Positions 33,508-45,267 are shown, numbered from the stretch's first letter. The stretch: 64,000 bases of DNA from Nerophis ophidion (GCF_033978795.1 NC_084630.1:6491897-6555896), one strand, 5' to 3'. The notes: a model not told the origin generated them from the letters alone. Translations and numbers: made by a program.

Positions 33508-34556
33508 CATCATCTTCCGCTTATCCGAGGTCGGATCGCGGGGGCAACAGCCTAAGCAGGGAAACCCAGACTTCCCTCTCCCCAGCCACTTCGTCTAGCT
33601 CTTCCCGGTGGATCCCGAGGCGTTCCCAGGCCAGCCGGGAGACATAGTCTTCCCAACGTGTCCTGGGTCTTCCCCGTGGCCTCCTACCGGTTGGACGTGC
33701 CCTAAACACCTCCCTAGGGAGGCGTTCGGGTGGCATCCTGACCAGATGCCCGAACCAACTCATCTGGCTCCTCTCGATGTGAAGGAGCAGCGGCTTTACT
33801 TTGAGTTCCTCCCGGATGACAGAGCTTCTCACCCTATCTCTAAGGGAGAGCCCTGGAAACTCATTTCGGCCGCTTGTACCCGTGATCTTATCCTTTCGGT
33901 CATGACCCAAAGCTCATGACCATAGGTGAGGATGATCGACCGGTAAATTGAGAGCTTTGCCTTCCGGCTCAGCTCCTTCTTCACCACAACGGATCGGTAC
34001 AACGTCCGCATTACTGAAGACGCCGCACCGATCCGCCTGTCGATCTCACGATCCACTCTTCCCCCACTCGTGAACAAGACTCCTAGGTACTTGAACTCCT
34101 CCACTTGGGGCAGGGTCTCCTCCCCAACCCGGAGATGGCACTCCACCCTTTTCCGGGCGAGAACCATGGACTCGGACTTGGAGGTGCTGATTCCCATTCC
34201 GGTCGCTTCACACTCGGCTGCGAACCGATCCAGCGAGAGCTGAAGATCCCGGTCAGATGAAGCCATCAGGACCACATCATCTGTAAAAAACAGAGACCTA
34301 ATCCTGCGGTCACCAAACCGGAACCCCTCAACGCCTTGACTGCGCCTAGAAATTCTGTCCATAAAAGTTATGAACAGAATCGGTGACAAAGGACAGCCTT
34401 GGCAGAGTCCAACCCTCACTGGAAATGTGTTCGACTTACAATGCGGACCAAGCTCTGGCACTGATCATACAGGGAGTGGACCGCCACAATAAGACAGTCC
34501 GATACCCCATACTCTCTGAGCACTCCCCACAGGACTTCCCGAGGGACACGGTCGAA
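33508..34556 (-). pseudogene. Rex3 (RTE) LINE, reverse transcriptase relic
   Basis: Two minus-strand frames (34461-33829 and 33910-33521) overlap through a frameshift. The first starts after the F-DLEKAFDR region with LCQGCPLSPILFITFMDRIS. It then shows LFFTDDVVLMAS where the catalytic FADDVVL is expected (Ala to Thr), and EEFKYLGVLFTSGG. The second has the C-terminal LSLRDRVRSSVIREELKVKP and RPRGRPRTRWEDYVSRLAWE. The 3' end is the GATGGATGGA tail. The 5' end stops at 34556, exactly where a Kolobok terminus begins. 5'-truncated and inactive. Confidence 0.88.
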
Positions 34557-35250
34557 AGGGGAACATTATCAGCAGACCTATGTAAGCGTCAATATATACC
34601 TTGATGTTGCAGAAAAAAGACCATATGTTTTTTTAACCAATTTCCGAACTCTAAAAGGGTGAATTTGGCGATTGAAACGCCTCTCAATTGTTCGCTGTCG
34701 GAGCAATGACCTTTCTTTCACCCGTGACGTTACAAAGGGAAGCAGAGGGGTTAGTGCATCTGCCTCACAATACGAAGTTCCTGCAGTCCTGGGTTCAAAT
34801 CCAGGCTGGTGATCTTTCTGTGTGGAGTTTGCATGTTCTCCCCGTGAATGCGTGGGTTCCCTCCGGGTACTCCGGCTTCCTCCCACTTCCAAAGACATGC
34901 ACCTGGGGATAGGTTGATTGGCAACACTAAATTGGCCCTAGTGTTTGAATGTTGTCTGTCTATCTGTGTTGGCCCTGCGATGAGGTGGCGACTTGTCCAG
35001 GGTGTACCCCGCCTTCCGCCCGATTGTAGCTGAGATAGGCGCCAGCGCCCCCCGCGACCCCAAAAGGGAATAAGCGGTAGAAAATGGATGGATGGATGGG
35101 CATTACACACACAAGTCAAATCAGCTTTGTTATTTCCCGTTTTTTTGGACTGTTTTCCGTACCTTGGAGACATCATGCCTGGTGGGTGTGTTGTCGGAGG
35201 GTGTAACAACACGAACAGAGAAGGTTACAAGTTAACTTACGTGGAGTCTG
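34557..35250. mobile_element. Kolobok-type fragment carrying SINE-C
   Basis: It starts with AGGGGAACATTAT and continues as the reverse complement of 13797 downward (CTATGTAAGCGTCAATATATA). A full SINE-C is at 34744-35099. After it comes a THAP-like ORF start at 35176-35235 on the plus strand (MPGGCVVGGCNNTNREGYKL), broken soon after. No TTAA precedes the left end, which abuts Rex3, and the right end is missing. Confidence 0.75.
34744..35099 (+). mobile_element. SINE-C, nearly full length
   Basis: Box A GGGTTAGTGCATCTGCC, box B GGGTTCAAATCC and 3' GGGAATAAGCGGTAGAAAAT plus GGAT repeats. Relative to 32571 it lacks a ~14-bp GTGTGAATGTGAGA piece near 34945. Confidence 0.92.
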
Positions 35251-35252
35251 AA

Positions 35253-35374
35253 AACTAATGAGGTTGGCATGGAAACAAACAAAACCAGGAAGTGCAAAAA
35301 CAGAACGAGAGTCCAGAAAACAAAGACATAACATGACGAAACAAAACATGATCCATAGGTGTGACAGTATATGG
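35253..35374 (-). repeat. LTR family 1, end fragment
   Basis: GGCATGGAAACAAACAAAAC to ACATGATCCATAGGTGTGACA matches the right ends of the LTRs at 5507-7608 and 59512-62432. The rest is absent. Confidence 0.6.
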
Positions 35375-36344
35375 CTTTTTATTTTTTTCCAGATTTTTTT
35401 TCATTTAATTTTTGGTTGCCGAGCCCTGTTTAAAAGTAAGTGTGCGGCGTCAACCTGAAAAGTAAAAAAAGACAAGACATTTTTGATGCAGCACAAGTAC
35501 TGGCCCTCATTAGATGATCCAGGTGCACATAATGAGTGTATAACAGAGGCTGCACCTAATGTCATTTTTATTGCTGTTAAATGGATTTTTGTGACTGAGT
35601 TCTCCGTTGCTTAATGTGCATTATTAATGCAGCATGTGCACCTGAGGGCTAGGACTTTTATTCCAAGTACTTTTTAATTTGAAGTGAAATGGATGACCCT
35701 GATCTTTACATAGATCAGCATGAATGGCAATGAGATATTGACTTCAGATGTACTTAGGCCAGGGCCGTTCAACTCAATTTCCGGAAAGCTCAGAATTTGG
35801 GGGGCTGAACTTTTTGCTGCACCTTTCTCTCTCGGGCCAATACGAAGGTGCTTTTGCTTTTTTATGCTTTTATTTTTTCTGACATTGAGACTTTTGTAAT
35901 GCCCCGCTGTCTGGTCTTCCCAAAAAAGAATATTAGGGCTTTAAAATGATTAGAAAATTAAATTCCACGGGTGCTGACGAGGACCAGAGGTCGGGAGCGG
36001 GTCGATTTTAAAGTTCTGTTTTTATTTATTTTTTTATTCTTAATCATTTTCCACCTTCTTATCCATATGACCTGCTTTTACCATAGCAACCCTGGCAGAT
36101 TCGTAGCAATTCTATCACCGGCATTTTATCTTTACCAAATATTAGAACAAAGACTTACCGTTGAAATTTTCTTTAAAAAAAGGTTAAAGGCACAATTTTT
36201 TAAATTAGGCTTTTTACACCTTCTGTTTTTTTTTTATTATGTTTATTGTTATTACTATTATTTCCATGCTAGGTTTGTATTATTTTAATAATGCATCATT
36301 TCTAATTTATTTTCTAATTTTATTACTATATAATGATAATTCGG
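35375..36344. other. Mostly unique intronic sequence
   Basis: It is AT-rich. AGGGCCGTTCAACTCAATTT at 35763 resembles a degenerate hAT end, but no partner was found. No exon is recognised. Confidence 0.5.
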
Positions 36345-37945
36345 GACCGAATGTCCCTTTGGAACAGAGGACCCTATTGTATTTCTAAGGTTTTATTATC
36401 ATTATACCGCCGCCTCTTTGAGCTGTAATTTGACCCTTTTAACATGGTTCAAAACTCACCAAATTTAACCCCCCCATCAGGACTCGCTAATAAAAAACCA
36501 AACCCCAACACCCCAAAGTACACTCTAGCGCCCCCTAGGAAAAAAACACAGACAAAGCTGCTTGTAACTCTTGTTAGGAATGTCGTAGAGACATGAAACA
36601 AAAACCTCTATGTAGGTCTGACTTAGACCTACATTTAAAACGGACACTTACATTCTTCAGCAAAAATCAACAGGAAGTTGGCAAGAAACCCTTCAAAACA
36701 AAAGTTTCCTAAAAAATGTCATTGTTGCCTCTTTGAGCTGTAATTTGACCCCCTTTAAATGCTTCAAAACTCATCAAACTCGACACACACATCATGACTG
36801 GTGAAAATTGTGATCTATTAAAAAACTAAACACCAAAATTCAAAATTGTGCTCTAGCGCCCCCTAGGAATAAAACACTGACAAAACTGTTCTTGGGAAGA
36901 AAACACAGACAAAACTGCTTGTAACCTCTGGTAGGAATGTTGTACGGACATGAAATGAAAACTTCTATGTAGGTCTTACTTAGACCTACATTTCATTAAT
37001 TGACATCCTTCAGCAAAAATCAACAGGAAGTTGGCAAAAAACCCTTCAAAACAAAAGTTTCCTAAAAAATGTCATTGTTGCCTCTTTGAGCTGTAATTTG
37101 ACCCCCTTTAAATGTTTCAAAACTCATCAAACTCGACACACACATCATGACTGGTGAAAATTGTGATATAATAAAAAACCAAACACCAAAATTCAAAATT
37201 GCGCTCTAGCGCCCCCTAGGAAAAAAACACTTACAAAACTGCTCTTGGGAAGAAAACACAGACAAAACTGCTTGTAACCTCCGGTAGGAATGTTGTAGAG
37301 ACATGAAATAAAAACCTCTAAGTAGGTCTCACTTAGACCTACATTTCATTAATTGACATCCTTCAGCAAAAATCAACAGGAAGTTGGCAATCACCCCTTC
37401 AAAACAAAAGTTTTGTAAAAACTCGTCACCTTTTTTCAAACATATCTCCTCTGAGCGCGTTTGTTGTGTCGGCTTCAAACTCGCACACGAAGGAGATTGA
37501 AGCCTTCTGATTAAAAGTTGTGCAAAGAGTTTTTCTAACTGCCGCGGTTTTGATTTTACGAGCCTTCAAAGAACTGCTACGCTGATGCTGCTGCGCTGCT
37601 GCCGTCTCAAGATGGCCGCTTAAAAGCAGGAAGCACCAGCCTGACCACACAATGCAGAGAATGTAGGTACTGTGCGGGTAAAGATATGTTGACTGGGTGA
37701 AAGAAGGAGGCACTAGTTTGACTCCGGGATACAGAGAAGGTAGGTAATGTGCAAGTAAAGATATGTTGTCTGGGTGATGGCAGAAAGCACCAGCATGTAT
37801 GGGTGAAAGAAAGAAGCACCAGTGTGACCCCAGGATGCAGGGAAGGTAGGTGAAGTGCAGGTAAAGACATGTTGAATGGGTAAAGGCAGGAAACACCAGC
37901 AAAAGTCGGTCCTGTCCATCGCTGCTTGCAGCTTTAATTATTATT
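36345..37945. repeat. Unclassified repeat family, third and diverged copy
   Basis: It starts with GGGACCGAATGTCCC (a 5-bp stem) and GGACCCTATTGTATTTC, and ends GCTGCTTGCAGCTTTAATTA, as in 29161-30978. Internally a block of about 353 bp is repeated (TCATTGTTGCCTCTTTGAGC at 36720 and 37072). It shares GCGCCCCCTAGGAA and ACTTAGACCTACATTT with the other locus. No coding sequence. Confidence 0.75.
37618..37905. repeat. Minisatellite, about 80-bp units
   Basis: Three to four diverged units contain GGAAGCACCAGC, GATGCAGAGAA/GGTAGGT and GGTAAAGATATGTTGACTGGGT. They lie inside the unclassified repeat and produce the repetitive minus-strand frames seen here, which are not a gene. Confidence 0.8.
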
Positions 37946-38127
37946 ATTTTTTTTCAATTATCATTATTATTGTTTTTTTAGCTAGCTGTAATTTTAGTTA
38001 TTGTCCATTGTTTCACTGCTGGACTCTAGAAAAAGGTTCCGCAGCTTCCGTAGCAGAACCTCCAGGTTCTGTAACAGCTTCATCCCTCAGGCCATCGCAT
38101 TCTTACCAACCTTGAGAACTCCAATTT

Positions 38128-38638
38128 CTGGAGGTGGGGCGTGGTCGAAATACTTGACTTCCAGTGAATTCTAAAATAAATACTTGAATTTCAGTGTTCA
38201 TTCATTTACACGTTTACACACACATAAAAGTCATCTACTCATTGTTGAGTTAAGGGTTGAATTGCCCATCCTTGTTCTTCTAACCATATGCATGTAGTTG
38301 ATGGCAGTATTGCCCTGTTTAAGAGTGCCACAGCATTGCTGTTTACGGCAGACGAACTGCTTTACGGTAGACGAAAACGGACTGCTGTTGTTGTATGTTG
38401 TTTTACCGTCCTGGGAGGACATTAATGAAACTGCCTAACAATAAACCCACATAAGAAACCAAAGAACTCGCCCTCAATCATTCTACAATTATAACATCAT
38501 TGGGCAGACACGCTCTTTATACACATGCATGGAGCTGGAGGGGGCGTGGCCTCCAGCTCTGCCTGAATTTCGGGAGATTTTCGGGAGAGGCGCTGAATTT
38601 CGGGAGTCTCCCAGAAAATCCGGGAGGGTTGGCAAGTA
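38128..38638 (-). mobile_element. hAT-5 copy, one end incomplete
   Basis: Reverse complement of 23474-24541: the right end GGGAGGGTTGGCAAGTATG is intact. The other side enters at GGAGGTGGGGCGTGGTCG without its outer terminus. It lacks the LINE-X insertion. Confidence 0.8.
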
Positions 38639-38644
38639 TGGGCC

Positions 38645-39586
38645 ATCATCAGACTCTTGAACGCATCATAATAATCCCTCAATTCCCCCCAAAAATGGAT
38701 TAACTCGCTGGAATATAAAGACAATATAACATACATCCATAAACCTGGATGCATATGAAAACGTGCAATATATTTATCTGTAAAGTAATCTATTTTTTTT
38801 AATATCTGCACCTTATCGCTCTTCTATCCTGCACAACAACGAGCTAATGCAACAAAATTGTGTTTTTATCTGTACTGTAAAGTTGAAATTTGAATGACAA
38901 ACAAAAAGGAAGTCTAAGTCTAAAAAAATAATAATACAATTGCCTTGCTATATTCCTTAACTAAATGTATTTTATTGGCAAATAAGTAAACAACACTTTA
39001 CTTTTAGCATGCTCAATTGTTGGTTTGTTGTGACCTTCACATGCAATAGCCCCCCTAAAAAAAATAAAAAAATGAAAAAAACACTCTTCAAACTCACGTG
39101 ATAAGACGCACAAAAAAAAAAAAACCACTACAAAATGAAATGCCTTTTATCTTAATTCGTTTTTGGGGGGAGAATACAGGAGTGGAGGGTGGGCAGGAGA
39201 TATTGAGCAAATATGAGACAATAACGTTTGAAGCCGTTGATTGCGCTGGTGGAATGTAATGCGAATTCAACAACCGTGATGCGGCTGCCACTCATTCTGT
39301 CCGTCACTCACTGACCAGAGGAAAAGGGCGATAAATATGTGTCTGCGGGCCTGCTGTCTGCAGACAGCTTTGCACAAAAACTCATAATAATAACAAAACC
39401 GTTTTTGGTGAAAAAAAACAGCACAGTTGGGTTTTCTACCTGGCTGAGGTGTTTTTGATTTTATTCTGTAAGTTACTAGGCTTGGACACCCTCACTGCAA
39501 TACAGGACTCAGACTTTAAAAATGTTGAATCACCGCATGTCTTCATGCGATTCTTTTTTATTTTGAGTCTAAATTAAGTTTTAAAG
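38645..39586. other. Mostly unique intronic sequence
   Basis: No terminal repeats or SINE heads are recognised. Around 39130-39400 composition is less AT-rich, but no splice-flanked open frame was found. Confidence 0.5.
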
Positions 39587-39820
39587 TTAAAAGTACCACT
39601 GATAGTCACACAAACAGTATGAGTGCTGAAATCACCCTCTGCATTTGACCCATCTCCTTGTTCCACCCCCTGAGAGGTGAGGGGAGCAGTGAGCAGCAGC
39701 GGTGGCCACGCTCGGGAATCATTTTGGTGATTTAACCCCCAATTCCAACCCGTGATGCTGAGTGCCAAGCAGGGAGGTAATGGGTCCCATTTTTATAGTC
39801 TTTGGTATGACTCAAAATCA
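39587..39820 (-). mobile_element. SINE-D, interrupted by hAT-3
   Basis: The minus strand ends GACTATCAGTGGTACTTTTA. The 5' side stops at GACTCAAAAT, where hAT-3 begins, and the tRNA-like head is not recovered after 40868. Confidence 0.82.
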
Positions 39821-39828
39821 GGGGTGCT

Positions 39829-40868
39829 CATTACGTCGATCGCGAGCTACCAGTCGACCGCGGGGGGTGTGTCAGTCGATCTCCAGCCAGGCTTTTAAAA
39901 AAAATAGACATAAAAATGAGTGATCATCAATTTCCACCAAGACGTCACTTAAATGACATTCACGGTACCGGAGGGTCTTGTGAGATGACGCTGGCTGCTG
40001 CAAGATCATTATTATGAAAATATGACCGAGAGGAAGGCGAGAAACACTTTTTATTTCAACAGACTCTCGCGCCGTACCTTCCGTCAAAACTCTAAAGGCC
40101 GACTGCACATTTCCTATCTTCACAATAAAAGCCCTGCTTCATGCTGCCTGCGCTAACTAAATACAGAGTCTCGGAAAACTGGCGTGCACAAGCGATCCCT
40201 CAGAAAGCTGGCGTGCACATCACTTGTGCAAGAGGCTTTCCGAGACTCTTATTTTGTTAGCGCAGGCAGCATGAAGCAGGGCTTTTATTGTGAAGATAGG
40301 AAATGTGCAGTCGGCCTTTAGAGTTTTGACGGAAGGGACGGCGCGAAAGTCTGTTGAAATAAAAAGTGTTTCTCGCCTTCCTCTCTGTCATTTTTTCATA
40401 ATAATGAACTGGCAGCAGCCAGCGTCATCTCACAAGACCCTCGGGTGCCGTGAATGTCAATCAAGCAAGCTACGGAATTTGCCGCCAATGTTTTTCTTGT
40501 AAAGTGTATGGAAGCTGGATGAATTAGATGCCAAAAACCAACCACTTTCATGTGGTATTGTACAGAAAGGACAACTTTTTTTCCCCGCCATTTGAAAATG
40601 TGGGCGTTATCATCATTACTGTCTGATTCCAATCAATGCAAGTCATCAGAATCAGGTAATACACTAACTTATATTCTTGTCTTTGTGAAAGAAAGACATC
40701 TATATGTGTTACACATGCTTGTATTATCATTAAACACATTTAACTTGTTTACAAAAATGTCTCTTTCATAAATAAATAAATATAAATGACATATATAAAT
40801 GAGGTAGATCCCCTCGAGTTGGTCAATTGAAAAGTAGCTCGCCTGCAGAAAAAGTGTGGGCACCCCTG
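39829..40868. mobile_element. hAT-3 with exact 8-bp target duplication and internal inverted repeat
   Basis: Ends CAGGGGTGCTCATTACGTCG and AGTGTGGGCACCCCTG, flanked by CTCAAAAT at 39821-39828 and 40869-40876. Arms of about 220 bp at ~39950-40177 and ~40237-40459 are inverted copies, each encoding the same short frame (MKIGNVQSAFRVLTEGTAR) on opposite strands. The body after 40460 is related to hAT-2 (GCAAGTCATCAGAATCAGGT), although the outer ends differ. No transposase. Confidence 0.93.
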
Positions 40869-41110
40869 CTCAAAATCTTTTGAGTTTTTTTTGGAACAGG
40901 CATGCATACAACATGATACAACAATTAACACAATATCATGCCTAATTTTGTTGTGATGCCCCGCTGGATGCATTAAACAATGTAACAAGGTTTTCCAAAA
41001 TAAATCAACTCAAGTTATGGAAAAAAATGCCAACATGACACTGCTATATTTATTACTGAAGTCACAAAGTGCATTATTTTTTTTAACATGCCTCAAAACA
41101 GCAGCTTGAA

Positions 41111-41560
41111 ATTTGGGACATGCTCTCCCTTAGAGAGCATGAGGAGGTTGAGGTGGGCGGGCTTGTATATTTTAGTAGCGTCCTGGAAGAGTTAGTGCTG
41201 CAAGGGGTTCTGGGTATTTGTTCTGTTGTGTTACGGTGCGGATGTTCTCCCGAAATGTGTTTGTCATTCTTGTTTGGTGTGGGTTCACAGTGTGACGCAT
41301 ATTTGTAACAGTGTTAAAGTTGTTCATACGGTCACCCTCAGTGTGACCTGTACGGCTGTTGACCAAGTATGCCTTGCATTCACTTGTGTGTGCGAAAAGC
41401 CGTATTGGCCATCTGTACTTCTCCCTACGTCAGTGTATACGTACAGCGGTGTTTTAAAAAGTCATAAATTTTACTCTTTGAAACCGATACTGATCATTTC
41501 CGATATTACATTTTAAAGCATTTATCAGCAGTCCGATATTATCGGACATTTTTAATGATA
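41111..41560. repeat. hAT-1-related fragment
   Basis: GTTAGTGCTGCAAGGGGTTC to GTGTGACCTGTACGGCTGTT matches the inner part of hAT-1 (8950-9130), then diverges into CGATATTATCGGACATTTTT. Neither hAT-1 terminus is present. Confidence 0.65.
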
Positions 41561-42591
41561 ATATTAGATTTTGATTTTGATAATATTGAATTATAAAAAG
41601 ATATGCAATTGCATGTAGTACACTTTTTTAAGTCAAAAGGGAAAGAAGAAACATATTTAGTAAGAAAAGATTAAGCACATGCCAATACGGCCTTTTTAGT
41701 TTACTAAATTGCAATTTTAAATTTCTCGCGAAGTGTCCTGTTGAAAACATCACGGTTTGATGACGCGTGCATTTGACGTCTCGGGTTGTAGCGGACATCA
41801 TTTTCCAGCTCGATCCAAACTGTAAGTGGTCTGCTTTAATCGCATGATTACACAGTATTCTGGACATCTGTGTTGCTGAATTTTTTGCAATTTGTTCAAT
41901 TAATAATGGAGAAGTCAAAGTAGAAAGATGGAAGTGGGAAGCTTTTAGCCTTTATCCACACAAACACACGGTGTTTCCTTGTTTAAAATTCCCGAACGGT
42001 CAAGCGAACATGGATCCCGACCACATGTCAACCGGCAGGTTTCGGTGAGAACATTGTGGTAATAAGTCAGCTCTTACCGTAGTTATGAGCGGAGCTCACG
42101 TCTTGCTGCAGCTGCGGACTATTACCTTCTCCCACCGGAGACACTGGCGGTCACCACACCCGTGGCCCCACCCCTCCGACTTTCAGGTACTATATAATCT
42201 CACTAAAACACTAGTAACACAATAGGCAGAGAAGGGATTTTCCAGAATTATCCTAGTAAATGTGTCTAATAACATCTGAATCGCTCTCACTGCCCTCTGC
42301 TTTTTGTTTTTTTTTCCTACTCCTTCACTCTCAATATTCTCATCCACGAATCTTTCATCCTCGCTCAAATTAATGGGGAAATTGTCGCTTTCTCGGTCGG
42401 AATCGCTCTAGCTGCTGGTGGCTATGATTGTAAACAATGTGAGTATGTGAGGAGCTCCACAACCCGTGACGTCACGCGCACATCGTCTGCTACTTCCGCT
42501 AAAGGCAAGGCTTTTTTAATAGCGACCAAAAGTTGCGAACTTTATCATCGATGTTAAAATTAAAGTACCAATGATTGTCACACACATACTA

Positions 42592-42725
42592 TCCATCCAT
42601 CCATTTTCTACCGCTTATTCCCTTTTTTGGGGTCGCGGGGGGCGCTGGTGCCTATCTCAGCTACGATCGGGCGGAAGGCGGGGCACACCCTGGACAATTC
42701 GCCACCTCATCGCAGGGCCAACAAA
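42592..42725 (-). mobile_element. 5'-truncated SINE-C with 39-bp target duplication
   Basis: Bases 42553-42591 and 42726-42764 are identical over 39 positions (starting GTTAAAATTAAAGTACCAAT) and flank a SINE-C 3' piece with its TGGA tail. Target-primed insertion explains both the truncation and the direct repeat, although 39 bp is unusually long. Confidence 0.9.
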
Positions 42726-42887
42726 GTTAAAATTAAAGTACCAATGATTGTCACACACATACTAGATGTGGCAAAATTATTCTCTGCATTTGACCCATCA
42801 CCCTTGATCACCCCCCGGGAGGTGAGGGGAGCAGTGAGCAGCAGCGGTGACGCGCCCGGGAATCATTTATGGTGAATTAACCCCCAA

Positions 42888-43414
42888 CTCATTTGTATAC
42901 TCTAGCCTTTAAATAGACTCCCTTTTTAGACCAGTTGATCTGCCGTTTCTTTTCTTTTTCTTCTATGTCCCACTCTCCCTTGTGGAGGGGGTCCGGTCCG
43001 ATCCGGTTGCCATGTACTGCTTGCCTGTGTATCGGCTGGGGACATCTCTGCGCTGCTGATCCGCCTCCGCTTGGGATGGTTTCCTGCTGGCTCCGCTGTA
43101 AACGGGACTCTCGCTGCTGTGTTGGATCCGCTTTGGACTGGACTCTCGCTACTGTGTTGGATCCATTGTGGATTGAACCCTCACAATATCATGTTAGACC
43201 CGCTCGACATCCATTGCTTTCCTCCTCTCCAAGGTTCTCATAGTCATCATTGTCACCGACGTCCCACTGGGTCATTATTGTCACCGATGTCCCACTGGGT
43301 GTGAGTTTTCCTTGCCCTTATGTGGGCCTACCGAGGATGTCGTAGTGGTTTGTGCAGCCCTTTGAGACACTAGTGATTTAGGGCAATATAAGTAAACATT
43401 GACTGATTGATTGA
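42888..43414 (+). repeat. L2-like LINE 3' fragment
   Basis: CTCTAGCCTTTAAATAGACT through GGACTCTCGCTGCTGTGTTG to GGGCAATATAAGTAAACATT plus a TTGA tail. 5'-truncated, with no ORF. Confidence 0.87.
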
Positions 43415-43676
43415 ATTCCAACCCGTAATGCTGAGTGCCAAGCAGGGAGGGAATGGGTCCCATTTTTTATAGTCTTTAGTATGACTCGGCCGGGATTTGA
43501 ACTCACGACCTACTGATCTCGGGGCGGATACTCTAACCACTAGGCCACTGAGTAGGTTCTCGACTAAATCCTTTCAGCAAATATATGGCAATATGGCGAA
43601 ATGATCAAGTGTGACACATAGAATGGACCTGCTATCCCCGTTTAAATAAGAAAATCTCATTTCAGTAGGCCTTTAA

Positions 43677-43770
43677 CGCATTTTATTTCCAGGCTTTCGC
43701 GGGCCTTATAAAATAATGTGGCCCAATAATGGGCAAATTTGGCCCCCGGGCCTTGAGTTTGACACCTGTG
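43677..43770. repeat. hAT-1-related right end fragment
   Basis: GGGCAAATTTGGCCCCCGGG and CCTTGAGTTTGACACCTGTG match the right end of hAT-1. No left end is associated. Confidence 0.6.
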
Positions 43771-44420
43771 ATGTAGTGGATTTTCGTCAACAAGTAAAAT
43801 GTTGTGCAAGAAATTTTGTTGGCCAAAATATCCTTTGACTTTTAAGTGTGATTTATATTTCCCATCAGACTTTCCTCCTGCCCTTTCGTCTTCAGAGCCA
43901 TGGAAGGCGGCATCCCCTTGCCATTTGGGACACAAACCTATATAACCTTTTCCGACTAAATGTGCTGCTGTCTGCCTCAGTGCCCCCGTCACTGCTATCC
44001 TGTCACATCCGAAAAAATGCTGTAAAACACATTTTAATTTCCTAAGAACAAAAAGAACGAAGCACTGAGACCGGAGACTAGCAACAGGAAGATCCTCATT
44101 CACATAGACCAGGACGGAATGGCCAACAGCCTGATGATTTCCTGTTGGGCTGAAGCACAGGGGAAAGGGTGGTGCAATTCCCTAGAAAATTCCCACGCGT
44201 AAAAGAAGAGAGAATAGGAAGCCGCCAGGTTATAAAAGTCCCCACTGAGTTCCAGAAGTGGCTCAAAAATGAGTCAAGATGTCAGCATGTATTCATGTTT
44301 ATGTGTACACATTTCATACAAAAGGGAAGGAATTCATTTGGCGCCATTGATGGGTGGAGTTTGCATGAGAGGAAGAGGGCTGGTTCATAATTTGCAATGC
44401 AGTTTACCGGGAATGATGGT
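43771..44420. other. Apparently unique intronic sequence
   Basis: No repeats are recognised. The longest frame (minus strand, 44103-43657) runs into the hAT-1 fragment and shows no domain, so I do not call it. Confidence 0.5.
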
Positions 44421-44432
44421 GTGGTTCGTTTT

Positions 44433-45098
44433 CCATCCATCCATCTTCTTCCGCTTATCCGAGGTCGGGTCGCGGGGGCAACAGCCTAAGCAGGGTAACC
44501 CAGACTTCCCTCTCCCCAGCCACTTCGTCTAGCTCTTCCCGGTTGGATCCCGAGGCGTTCCCAGGCCAGCTGGGAGACATAGTCTTCCCAATGTGTCCTG
44601 GGTCTTCCCCGTGGCCTCCTACCGGTTGGACGTGCCCTAAACACCTCCCAAGGGAGGCGTTCGGGTGGCATCCTGACCAGATGCCCGAACCACCTCATCT
44701 GGCTCCTCTCGATGTGGAGGAGCAGCGGCTTTACTTTGAGTTCCTCCCGGATGGCAGAGCTTCTCACCCTATCTCTAAGGGAGAGACCCGCCATTAGTGG
44801 AGGAAAATCATTTTGGCCGCTTCTACCCGTGATCTTATCCTTTCGGTCATGACCCAAAGCTCATGACCATAGGTGAGGATGGGAAAATAGATCGACCGGT
44901 AAATTGAGAGCTTTGCCTTCCGGCTCAGCTCCTTCTTCACCACAACGGATCGGTACAACGTCCGCATTACTGAAGACGCCGCACCGATCCGCCTGTCGAT
45001 CTCACGATCCACTCTTCCCCCACTCGTGAACAAGACTCCGAGGTACTTGAACTCCTCCACTTGGGGCAGGGTCTCCTCCCCAACCCGGAGATGACAAG
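44433..45098 (-). pseudogene. Rex3 (RTE) LINE, C-terminal relic with 12-bp target duplication
   Basis: Flanks GTGGTTCGTTTT at 44421-44432 and 45099-45110 are identical. Minus-strand frames 45060-44794 (EEFKYLGVLFTSGG to YGHELWVMTERIRS) and 44857-44486 (LSLRDRVRSSAIREELKVKP to RPRTHWEDYVSQLAWE) cover the end of the reverse transcriptase and the C-terminus in two frames. 5'-truncated insertion, never functional at this site. Confidence 0.92.
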
Positions 45099-45267
45099 GT
45101 GGTTCGTTTTATCAGGTACAATTTTCTTATATGATTGGAAGTAGCATGTGTTTGCATTTGGTCACAACAAATTAAATAAAGCAGTCTTCTACTAAGGTCA
45201 AAGGACACGTGTCCAACCTCAGTGCTGCAGGCAGTTCCTAAAATAGTGGGAATCCCACAAGGAAATA

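Larger units (their letters stand above)
42553..43557 (-). mobile_element. SINE-D, full length but split by SINE-C and L2
   Basis: The minus strand starts at 43557 with CAGTGGCCTAGTGGTTAGAG (box A) and box B GAGTTCAAATCCC. Its 3' end GACAATCATTGGTACTTTAA appears twice because of a long target duplication around the SINE-C piece. The L2 fragment (42888-43414) sits between AACCCCCAA and ATTCCAACCC. Confidence 0.88.
41765..43676 (-). mobile_element. Second TTAA-type (Kolobok-like) element, partial
   Basis: The right end GAAAATCTCATTTCAGTAGGCCT is followed by TTAA (43674-43677). Internal sequence at 41765-42552 includes ACAACCCGTGACGTCACGCG and a minus-strand acidic frame at 42368-42183 (MSEDERFVDENIESEG). 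The left terminus was not found. SINE-D and its insertions occupy 42553-43557. The Kolobok assignment is an inference from TTAA and the similar acidic ORF. Confidence 0.5.

Noticed and set aside
37426..37902. 158-codon minus-strand frame with repeated motifs
   Set aside because: The repetition comes from an ~80-bp minisatellite inside an interspersed repeat. There is no domain and no splice context.
43657..44103. 148-codon minus-strand frame as a host gene
   Set aside because: It crosses a hAT-1 fragment, shows no recognised domain and has no splice sites that would define an exon.
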